Shown here: in pieces, positions 1-5,429 of the stretch
Numbering within the stretch: the first letter of the stretch is position 1
Layout of the letters: each line of letters starts with the position of its first letter
Assembly: GCA_030621455.1 (NCBI GenBank)
Contig: JAUXHQ010000106.1
Coordinates: 1-6,879 of the forward strand
Source of the DNA: Deltaproteobacteria bacterium
GTDB lineage: Bacteria > Desulfobacterota > UBA8473
Direction: 5' to 3'
Length of the DNA stretch: 6,879 nt
Notes under the pieces: generated by a model
Told to the model about the DNA's origin: nothing
Database searches by the model: none
Seen by the model: only the letters and a program-made list of their open reading frames with translations
Program-made: the position numbers and the translations under genes

Positions 1-128
1 ACATACTGATGCGTGACCGGGGGCTTTCTGGTGAGGAGGCGTTTCGCAGAATTCAAAAGCAGAGCATGAATATGCGCAAATCTATGAAGGCGGTGGCGGA
101 GGCAATAATTCTTGCAGCGGATATCTAA
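1..128 (+). CDS. ANTAR-domain response regulator / RNA-binding antiterminator, C-terminal end (5' truncated by window)
   Basis: The frame is open from the window edge (first complete codon at 3) to TAA at 126-128 and gives the last 41 residues of a protein. The segment LMRDRGLSGEEAFRRIQKQS followed by MNMRKSMKAVAEAII matches the ANTAR three-helix domain: the GLS-EEAF-R turn, the conserved aromatic/arginine core, the RKSM motif and the closing VAEAII helix. ANTAR proteins bind paired hexaloop RNA hairpins and prevent transcription termination; most carry an N-terminal receiver or sensor domain, which would lie outside the window. No clear terminator follows the stop, and the next gene has its own promoter at 245. 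The neighbouring leader carries what looks like an ANTAR target, and ANTAR regulators of this kind are known near nitrogen-assimilation genes. Family assignment is firm; the identity of the missing N-terminal domain is inference. Confidence 0.85.
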   Translation, partial: ILMRDRGLSGEEAFRRIQKQSMNMRKSMKAVAEAIILAADI

Positions 129-244
129 GCGTATCTGTCCTGAAACGGAAAGTTATTGCCCCATCCCCACCTGTTGCCCTATACGCATGATGACTAAAAA
201 CTCGAAAAAGGGGCAGCGGAAATCCCTCTCGGTTAAATTGGAGC

Positions 245-273
245 TTGACAAATATAACAAATTAGAATAATAT
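245..273 (+). promoter_or_regulatory. Sigma-70 promoter for the leader and glutamate-synthase-like gene
   Basis: TTGACA at 245-250 and TAATAT at 268-273 are separated by exactly 17 bp, a near-ideal housekeeping promoter. Transcription should start near 280. The AT-rich spacer and downstream T-run fit an open-complex region. Bases 129-244, between the ANTAR stop and this promoter, show only weak dispersed inverted repeats (for example GCGTAT 129-134 with ATACGC 181-186) and no gene. Confidence 0.8.
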
Positions 274-304
274 TTTTTCATTAAACGGGAGGTTTCTATC
301 CGGC

Positions 305-343
305 GAAAAAGACTTCATACAAAGGTGTATGAAGCAATTTTTC
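305..343 (+). promoter_or_regulatory. Leader hairpin 1 with hexaloop AAAGGT (candidate ANTAR P1 stem-loop)
   Basis: CTTCATAC (313-320) pairs perfectly with GTATGAAG (327-334) around the six-base loop AAAGGT (321-326). The stem can extend through a small internal loop by GAAAAA (305-310) with TTTTTC (338-343). Loop position 1 is A and position 4 is G, the two conserved bases of ANTAR-bound hexaloops. It is the most stable local hairpin upstream of the terminator. Its distance to hairpin 2, about 89 nt, is longer than I would expect for the paired motif. Confidence 0.65.
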
Positions 344-423
344 TACGTATGCGGTTGACTGAATCACCAGAGAAACTTCAATATACCGGATTTGTGTAAC
401 TGCACAGGTCGCAATTTTTTACT

Positions 424-447
424 TGGATTGACAAAGGCGTCTATTCA
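424..447 (+). promoter_or_regulatory. Leader hairpin 2 with hexaloop AAAGGC: predicted antiterminator overlapping the terminator
   Basis: TGGATTGAC (424-432) pairs with GTCTATTCA (439-447) around loop AAAGGC (433-438). Eight of nine positions pair (one is G-U), with a single U-U mismatch at 429/442. The loop has A1 and G4 and shares AAAGG with hairpin 1. Its loop and 3' arm consist of the terminator's 5' arm (436-446), so hairpin 2 and the terminator are mutually exclusive. This is the known arrangement of the second stem-loop in ANTAR target RNAs, where protein binding favours this fold and allows read-through. Confidence 0.65.
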
Positions 448-472
448 TTAAAATGGATAGACGCCTTTTTTT
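433..472 (+). terminator. Intrinsic terminator (attenuator) before the glutamate-synthase-like gene
   Basis: GGCGTCTATTC (436-446) pairs with GGATAGACGCC (455-465), 11 bp with one G-U pair, around an 8-nt loop. AAA before and TTT after extend the stem, and a run of seven T follows (466-472). It lies 36 bp upstream of the GTG and downstream of a consensus promoter, so it acts on the leader transcript rather than on a preceding gene. Confidence 0.9.
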
Positions 473-508
473 ATTTCACACTAACAATATAGAAGGAGGA
501 TTTAAAAA

Positions 509-2161
509 GTGCGATTCTCAAAAAGTAATGATGTGCTCGGAACCATTAATCGAGGCAATCCTGCTGAATCAAGCCTTTGCACACTCTGCCGGGCTGATTG
601 CCAGGGCAAATGTGAAACATGGCTTTCCAGCCTTGTGGGCAGAAAACTGCTCTATCCAAGAAGTTTCGGAATAGTAACAGCCGGAGCCGATAATACCACT
701 CATGTCGGAGTTTCCTATAATTCACTTCGAATCCAGGGGTATGCCTATGGCTCTCATGGCCTCAGTGAGGGACTGACCAATAATCCGGATGACTGTATCT
801 TTCCAAATGTAAGTCTTGAAACCGAGTTCGGCAACGAAGTAAAAACGAAAATCCGTATGCCTCTTATGACAGGCGCTCTCGGATCAACATTTGTTGCCGA
901 GAAGTATTGGGATTCATTCGCAATAGGCGGAGCGCTGGTAGGTATCCCCGTTGTTATCGGCGAGAATGTTGTCGGGGTTGACCGTAAATCGGAAATTATA
1001 TCCGGCGATACCAGAAAAGGCAAAATCAAGGGCGCCCCTGAACTGGAAAGACGTATAGATGGTTATCTCCGTTACTACGACGGTTACGGCGCCATAATCG
1101 TTCAACTTAATGTTGAAGATACCCGTAATGGCGTTGCGGAATTTGTAGTAGACAAGTATGGAGATAAATGCATCATCGAATTGAAATGGGGCCAGGGCGC
1201 CAAGGATATCGGCGGTGAAATTCAGGTTACCAGTCTTGACTATGCCATTTTTCTGAAGGAACGCGGCTATGTGGTCGATCCGGATCCGACACTGCCCGAA
1301 GTTCAACAGGCCTTTGAAACCGGCTCCATTAAATCCTTTGCCCGCCACAGCCGCCTCGGCAACACGAATCTAAACACAGTGGAGCAGGTGCGCAACGAGT
1401 TTATGAACTCTGTTGAATATCTTCGCGGCATAGGTTTTAAAAGAGTTACATTAAAAACCGGTTCCTACGGTATGGAAGAACTTGCAATGGCGATCAAATT
1501 TGCCACCGATGCAAAACTTGATCTGCTTACCATAGACGGTTCCGGCGGCGGAACCGGGATGAGCCCCTGGAATATGATGCAGAGCTGGGGAGTGCCGTCA
1601 ATCAACCTGCATTCAAAGGCCTATGAGTATGCAAGCATTCTGGCTGCAAAAGGAGAAAAGGTCGTGGATATGTCTTTTGCCGGTGGTTTTGCGCTTGAAG
1701 ACCATATATTCAAAGCGCTTGCGCTGGGCGCGCCTTTCACAAAGCTCGTCTGCATGGGAAGAGCGATTATGATTCCGGGATTTGTAGGCTCAAATATCGA
1801 AGGAGCGCTCCATCATGAAAGAAGGCCAGTGGTCAACGGCCACTGGACGGAATTACCCAAAACGGTACGGGAAATCGGAAACAACGAAAAAGAAATATTT
1901 GCCTCATATTTTGATTTAGAGAAAAAGCTGGGCAAGAGTGAAATGAAAAATATTCCTTACGGCGCTATTGCTTTTTGCACCCTGGCTGACAAACTTTCAT
2001 GCGGTATGCAGCAGCTTATGGCAGGTGCAAGAAAGTTCTCTCTTGACCAGATCGAACGGAACGATATCTTTTCAGGTAACAGAGAAACTGCACAAGAAAC
2101 AGGTATTCCGCATGTCTCTGATGTGAATGATGAAAGTGCGATGAAAATACTCAATTCATAA
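509..2161 (+). CDS. Glutamate-synthase-like FMN-binding protein (GOGAT central domain only)
   Basis: A 550-residue soluble protein related to the FMN/synthase domain of glutamate synthase. The family core is visible: the loop KWGQGAKDIGGE (about 226-237), corresponding to the QGAKPGEGG region of GOGAT; the flavin-phosphate segment DGSGGGTGMSP (343-353); and a glycine-rich stretch ending CMGRA (415-419). It has no N-terminal glutamine amidotransferase domain, no C-terminal beta-helix domain, and not the usual three-cysteine 3Fe-4S motif after the FMN site, where only Cys415 is near. Instead the N-terminus carries Cys24, 27, 31 and 35 (CX2CX3CX3C), a possible metal or Fe-S site. The GTG start is set by AGAAGGAGG at 491-499, 9 nt upstream. 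Expression should depend on the leader attenuator. Such stand-alone proteins may make glutamate with partner subunits or catalyse another flavin redox reaction; the exact reaction is unknown. It is monocistronic, closed by a terminator at 2184. Confidence 0.87.
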   Translation: MRFSKSNDVLGTINRGNPAESSLCTLCRADCQGKCETWLSSLVGRKLLYPRSFGIVTAGADNTTHVGVSYNSLRIQGYAYGSHGLSEGLTNNPDDCIFPNVSLETEFGNEVKTKIRMPLMTGALGSTFVAEKYWDSFAIGGALVGIPVVIGENVVGVDRKSEIISGDTRKGKIKGAPELERRIDGYLRYYDGYGAIIVQLNVEDTRNGVAEFVVDKYGDKCIIELKWGQGAKDIGGEIQVTSLDYAIFLKERGYVVDPDPTLPEVQQAFETGSIKSFARHSRLGNTNLNTVEQVRNEFMNSVEYLRGIGFKRVTLKTGSYGMEELAMAIKFATDAKLDLLTIDGSGGGTGMSPWNMMQSWGVPSINLHSKAYEYASILAAKGEKVVDMSFAGGFALEDHIFKALALGAPFTKLVCMGRAIMIPGFVGSNIEGALHHERRPVVNGHWTELPKTVREIGNNEKEIFASYFDLEKKLGKSEMKNIPYGAIAFCTLADKLSCGMQQLMAGARKFSLDQIERNDIFSGNRETAQETGIPHVSDVNDESAMKILNS

Positions 2162-2183
2162 TCACAAGGCAGTTAAGTGATTG

Positions 2184-2220
2184 AGGCCTTCCAGTGAAAT
2201 TTCACTGGAAGGCCTTTTTT
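2184..2220 (+). terminator. Intrinsic terminator of the glutamate-synthase-like gene
   Basis: AGGCCTTCCAGTGAAA (2184-2199) is followed directly by its perfect reverse complement (2200-2215) and a T-run to 2220. The folded hairpin has about 14 bp and a 4-nt loop. It starts 22 nt after the stop codon and isolates the unit from the gene fragment downstream. Confidence 0.92.
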
Positions 2221-2248
2221 ATAAACCATCACCTTGTAACCCCTCCAT

Positions 2249-2647
2249 GGCTTTGATGTGGGAGTGATGAATTATCTGGCTCGCCGAGCTCCCGGAATCG
2301 GAACGCCAGAATTAGGCAATTCATTTGAACAGTATATTCTAAAGGAACTCAAAGCTTATCAGGCCTATAGAAATCCTGAGCTTGATATTCGTTACTGGCG
2401 CACAAGTTCGGGGTTTGAGGTGGATTTTATCCTTGGCGATATGGATGCGGCAATTGAGGTCAAGGGATCGGGAAGGATACATAGCGGACATACAAAAGGG
2501 CTGAAGGTGCTACTCGAAGAGCAGACGATTGGTTCGGCCATTATTATTTCGCTGGAAGAACAACCGAGAAAACTTGAGACCTCGATTGAGATATTACCGT
2601 GGAAGGTCTTTCTTGAAAAGTTATGGTCAGGAGGACTTAGGGTTTGA
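2249..2647 (+). pseudogene. 3' remnant of an AAA-family ATPase / DUF4143 gene
   Basis: The translation GFDVGVMNYLARR, then GNSFEQYILKEL, IRYWRTSSGFEVDFIL and AIEVKGS, ending in ILPWKVFLEKLW, matches the C-terminal DUF4143 half of ATP-binding proteins normally around 400 residues long (AAA_14 plus DUF4143). The N-terminal P-loop ATPase half is absent: the frame meets a stop at 2237-2239, just before similarity begins (the F-D-x-G-V motif starts at 2252). The longest open reading starts at GTG 2258 (129 aa), but it lies inside the conserved motif and has no ribosome binding site. A strong terminator sits just upstream, so transcription is also doubtful. The PD-(D/E)XK-like residues (E of SFE, D of EVDF, E and K of EVK) are intact, and there is no internal frameshift, which suggests fairly recent truncation. 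A functional short protein is possible but unlikely. It converges with the minus-strand gene, only 11 bp apart. Confidence 0.75.
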
Positions 2648-2658
2648 GATTACACTTT

Positions 2659-3726
2659 TTATTTCTTCTTGGACCTTTCAGGCTTAAATGAAGCAGGAGT
2701 TGTAACAAAGAATGAGTCAAGGGATTTTCTAAAAAAGCGGGCAATATCCACAAAGAGCTGAAGGGATGGAAGGCTCTGGTCGTGTTCTATCTGGGATAAA
2801 GCGCTGGGAGTAATATTTAACATCCTGGCCAATTCAACCTGGGACAGGTTCTCTTTTTTGCGAAAATCCAGAATGCGTGCCCCTATCTTTACAGGATCCC
2901 TATTACGCAAAAAACTCGGAACCCCTTCTTGTCCCCTTCCATGAAAACCAAACCTGTCTGCCTTAAAACCTTCCTTGTCCGGTTTTTCATAAGGTTCAAT
3001 AAAGGTTATCTTGTTGTCATGAAAGTTATAATGATGAACGATATTTAATAAACGGGAAGACCTTCCGTCCAACTTCAGAAACTTGGCTGCACAGGTACTG
3101 TCTTCTTGAAAATGCAAATCAATAACCAATTGAGTTATATTACTTATATTTGCCAAAAACGCCTTTGAATGAGCGTCTTTAGCCAGTGGCCAGTATGCCA
3201 ATGCCTTTAACTCAAAAAGTTTGGGGCAGGTATAGGTAAAGAAACGGAGCGATTCCTCTTCACCCCACAGTTCTTGCATCCCCGTCAGGCTGTCAAAGAC
3301 GTATTTACACAGATTACCTTCCTTGAACTCCTCCTCTAATTCGCTGATAACCCTTATGAATTCAGCAGGTTCATTCATGTCCTCAATGGAATGTACACGG
3401 AATTGTTTGGATTCCGTCGACATGTTTGTGTAAAAGGACTGAAAGAACTTGTCGCCCTTTCCTTTGCCAAATGTAAAGGCATCTATCAGTATAAAATCGT
3501 CCTCATTGAAATAGTCCTTATATCTAGCGTATACCTTTGATGGGGGAAAATCAAAGCTTACATAAATATTTTTGAAATGAGCATTATTCTTTACTGTTAA
3601 AAAGGATTCCAGAAAAAAATCGAAATAAGTCCCTGGCTCTAATGCCCATACAACATTATCACCCAGTAAAATCCCACCCATTAGATTGTCCAGATAAGGT
3701 ATGCCGCTGCTATAGGACTCCTTCAT
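2659..3726 (-). CDS. KaiC/RecA-like domain protein with C-terminal Xre helix-turn-helix
   Basis: A 355-residue protein. Residues 1-250 resemble a KaiC/RAD55-type RecA fold: the opening SGIPYLDNLMGG (7-18) matches the KaiC TGIPGLDELLGG motif, and YVFDSLTG (142-149) matches the Walker B strand. The P-loop is degenerate: KaiC's PGTGKT appears as PGTYFDFF (31-38) with no lysine, and the catalytic-glutamate position reads SFDF rather than SFEE. ATP hydrolysis is therefore doubtful and the domain may be a binding or dimerisation module. Residues about 281-338 form an Xre/HTH_3 DNA-binding domain (GARILDFRKKENLSQVELAR, then ITPSALSQIEHDQSLPS). ATG 3726 was chosen because a consensus promoter lies at 3780-3808, which puts the more upstream TTG (3789) before the transcription start; GGGGGAA precedes the ATG by 4 nt. 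Probably a cytoplasmic transcription regulator, divergent from a two-component operon that it may control. Its targets are not known. Confidence 0.78.
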   Translation of the reverse strand: MKESYSSGIPYLDNLMGGILLGDNVVWALEPGTYFDFFLESFLTVKNNAHFKNIYVSFDFPPSKVYARYKDYFNEDDFILIDAFTFGKGKGDKFFQSFYTNMSTESKQFRVHSIEDMNEPAEFIRVISELEEEFKEGNLCKYVFDSLTGMQELWGEEESLRFFTYTCPKLFELKALAYWPLAKDAHSKAFLANISNITQLVIDLHFQEDSTCAAKFLKLDGRSSRLLNIVHHYNFHDNKITFIEPYEKPDKEGFKADRFGFHGRGQEGVPSFLRNRDPVKIGARILDFRKKENLSQVELARMLNITPSALSQIEHDQSLPSLQLFVDIARFFRKSLDSFFVTTPASFKPERSKKK

Positions 3727-3779
3727 AAGGTTCCCCCGAAGAAGCGATTGAGAATCAATATTACAATTCAGTTTAACTG

Positions 3780-3808
3780 ATATTAACAACCCGACAGCTC
3801 TATGTCAA
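3780..3808 (-). promoter_or_regulatory. Sigma-70 promoter of the KaiC-like/Xre gene
   Basis: On the minus strand TTGACA (3808-3803) and TAATAT (3785-3780) are separated by 17 bp. Transcription should begin near 3773, giving a leader of about 47 nt before ATG 3726. The hexamers and spacing are identical to the promoter at 245-273. The core lies within the intergenic region shared with the kinase operon. Confidence 0.8.
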
Positions 3809-3891
3809 GGAACATACTTGAAGGCCGGCAATTCTAAGGGCTGGGGTCGATCATCACGCCCACACTGCAGGCAAAGGTCCTTTATGTTGTG

Positions 3892-3936
3892 AAAGAAAAA
3901 TTTGCAAAAAATGCTTGAATATGTTACGTTTTCTTT
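3892..3936. repeat. Inverted repeat AAAGAAAA / TTTTCTTT upstream of the kinase gene
   Basis: AAAGAAAA (3892-3899) and TTTTCTTT (3929-3936) form perfect 8-bp arms separated by 29 bp, ending 26 bp before the kinase start. A smaller palindrome, AAAGG-T-CCTTT, lies at 3873-3883. They could be operator half-sites for a regulator such as the divergent Xre protein, but the arms are low-complexity and may be chance. No convincing sigma-70 or sigma-54 promoter for the kinase operon was found in 3809-3962; the nearest is a poor TTGAAT (3915) with TACTTT (3936) at 15 bp. Confidence 0.3.
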
Positions 3937-3962
3937 ACTTTAAGGCATGAGGAGGACTCGAC

Positions 3963-5429
3963 TTGAAGGAGAAGATGCCGTGCAAAGTAAACCTATTGTT
4001 CGTAGACGACAGTGAAGACATTTGCGAAATCCTGAGGGACCTATTTCACGAGGCGGGGTGTCAGGTAGATACCGTCCAAACGGGCGCGGACGCTATAGCC
4101 TTGGTGGAACAGAAATTCTTCCATGTCGTCCTTATAGACACAGTGCTTAAAGGCACGGATGGTATAGAGGTGCTCAGACAGATCAAGGATATTTCTCCTC
4201 GAACCGAGGGGATTATCATCACAGGAAATGCCACTCTCAAGAGTTCCATAGAGGCCCTCAATATGGGGGCATTTGCCTACCTTATAAAACCCCTGGATCT
4301 GGATGAGGTGAGGGCAGTAGTTCAAAACGCAATGGACCAGCACCAGACAATGACGGAGAAATTGCTGCTAAAAAATTTCAGCGAAAACATAATAAGCTAT
4401 ATTCCATCAGGGCTCCTTGTCTTAGATAGGGAGTTCAACGTCGTACTGGCAAACAAGAGCTATTGCGAAATGTTCCATACCACTGCCGGGGATACCGAGG
4501 GTAAAACCATACAGGAGATCTTCCCTGTTGACGGCTTAGACCTGAAATTGGAAAAGCCCCACGGAGGCGATAAACTTGCATGTGGGATGGAGCTGAGGTG
4601 CAGTTCTCCTCAAACCGGCGAGAAGGTTTTTCATGTGAGCACTTCTGAGATACCATTGCCAACAGTAACCGGAGAAGAGGCCGGGCTCATTCTGGTAATT
4701 CAGGATTTCACAGAAAGAAAGCGTTTGGAAGACGAGCTCATTCAGGCTCAAAAGATGGCCATCCTTGGACAAACCGCGGCCCGTTGTGCCCATGAGATCA
4801 GAAATCCTCTCCAACAAATCTGCACCGGAGCCCAGTATTTACGAAAATATTCCCCTGTCGATGATGGAGAAAGGGATTCGCTTGAGGGGATTCTCAACGG
4901 AGTCACTTCTCTCAACAGGATTGTGACTGAGGTCCTGGATTACGCCAGGCCGATTCGCTTTAATTGTCATGAAGTGGATATCCATAATCTAATCGATGGG
5001 GTCTTGTTCGAGGGCAAGGAACAACTTGAGAGGGCGAATATCCAAGTCAGGAAGAGCTATGGGGCGACTTTTGGAAAGGTGTGGGTGGACGGGTTCAAGA
5101 TAAAGCATGTCTTTCAGAATATCGTAAGGAATGGCGTGGATGCCATGCCTGACGGTGGTGAGCTTACCGTTGCCACTAAGATCACCAGGAAAACGGGAGC
5201 AAAGGAACCATTGGATATCCTGGAAGTGATTTTCTCGGATACCGGCTGCGGAATTCCCGAATCAGAGATCGGTATGGTATTTCACCCCTTCCATACCACC
5301 AAGGAAAGGGGAATTGGGCTGGGAATGGCCATAGCCAAGAATATAATCGACCTCCATCGCGGGGAAATACTGGTGGAGAGTAAGGTAGGTGAAGGAACCC
5401 GAATAATTGTAAGGGTACCCCTCAGATGA
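3963..5429 (+). CDS. Soluble REC-PAS histidine kinase
   Basis: A 488-residue cytoplasmic kinase with no membrane segments. Residues about 8-125 are a receiver domain with the acidic pair Asp15-Asp16, phospho-acceptor Asp59, Thr87 and Lys109. Residues about 138-255 are a PAS sensor (SYIPSGLLVLDREFNVVLAN onward, ending IQDFTERKRLEDEL). HisKA follows with the phosphorylated His277 in AHEIRNP. The ATPase domain has the N-box (Asn386, Asn390), G1 DTGCGIPE (426-433), the F-box with FHTTK (443-447) and G2 GIGLGMA (450-456), so the kinase appears active. It starts at TTG 3963, 7 nt after GAGGAGG (3949-3955); ATG 3975 is in frame but has a poorly spaced site. The stop overlaps the next gene's ATG by 4 bp (ATGA), indicating co-translation with its probable partner. 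An N-terminal receiver suggests control by another kinase or phosphotransfer protein, with PAS sensing a second signal. The signal is unknown. Confidence 0.92.
   Translation: MKEKMPCKVNLLFVDDSEDICEILRDLFHEAGCQVDTVQTGADAIALVEQKFFHVVLIDTVLKGTDGIEVLRQIKDISPRTEGIIITGNATLKSSIEALNMGAFAYLIKPLDLDEVRAVVQNAMDQHQTMTEKLLLKNFSENIISYIPSGLLVLDREFNVVLANKSYCEMFHTTAGDTEGKTIQEIFPVDGLDLKLEKPHGGDKLACGMELRCSSPQTGEKVFHVSTSEIPLPTVTGEEAGLILVIQDFTERKRLEDELIQAQKMAILGQTAARCAHEIRNPLQQICTGAQYLRKYSPVDDGERDSLEGILNGVTSLNRIVTEVLDYARPIRFNCHEVDIHNLIDGVLFEGKEQLERANIQVRKSYGATFGKVWVDGFKIKHVFQNIVRNGVDAMPDGGELTVATKITRKTGAKEPLDILEVIFSDTGCGIPESEIGMVFHPFHTTKERGIGLGMAIAKNIIDLHRGEILVESKVGEGTRIIVRVPLR

Larger units (their letters stand above)
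280..508 (+). promoter_or_regulatory. Structured 5' leader with transcription attenuator, predicted ANTAR target
   Basis: This untranslated leader of about 230 nt runs from the predicted start site to the GTG of the flavoprotein gene. It holds a strong hairpin with hexaloop AAAGGT (313-334), a weaker hairpin around 353-368 and another at 391-408. A second A1/G4 hexaloop hairpin (424-447) overlaps an intrinsic terminator (433-472). The only ribosome binding site, AGAAGGAGG at 491-499, lies beyond the terminator, so termination would abolish expression. A strong promoter followed by a strong terminator immediately before a gene is the layout of a conditional attenuator. The pairing of hexaloops with an ANTAR gene upstream points to protein-controlled antitermination rather than a metabolite riboswitch. 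No known riboswitch core was recognised. Confidence 0.75.

Noticed and set aside
147..159. Sigma-54 promoter (GG...TTGC) after the ANTAR gene
   Set aside because: The GG and GC are separated by 9 nt rather than the required 10 and flanking bases do not match.
329..358. Nine-codon leader peptide (MKQFFYVCG) that could drive ribosome-based attenuation
   Set aside because: Its ATG lies inside the 3' arm of hairpin 1, the preceding AAGG is only 3 nt away, and it is more than 75 nt from the terminator, so stalling would not reach it.
353..368. Hexaloop ACTGAA (A1, G4) hairpin as an ANTAR site
   Set aside because: The hexaloop register needs a U-C mismatch and a terminal G-U pair; the better fold has a 5-nt loop with a bulge. 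Kept only as a minor leader hairpin.
391..408. Hairpin with hexaloop TAACTG as the first ANTAR stem-loop
   Set aside because: The stem includes two G-U pairs and the loop has T at position 1 and C at position 4, not A and G.
453..674. 73-codon open frame starting inside the terminator
   Set aside because: It overlaps the glutamate-synthase-like gene in another frame, begins in the terminator loop and has no ribosome binding site.
3727..3789. N-terminal extension of the KaiC-like protein from TTG 3789
   Set aside because: It would start within the promoter spacer, upstream of the predicted transcription start, and KaiC similarity begins only after ATG 3726.
4041..4817. Several minus-strand open frames opposite the kinase gene
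   Set aside because: They are antisense to conserved REC, PAS and HisKA coding sequence, show no recognisable family and have no ribosome binding sites.
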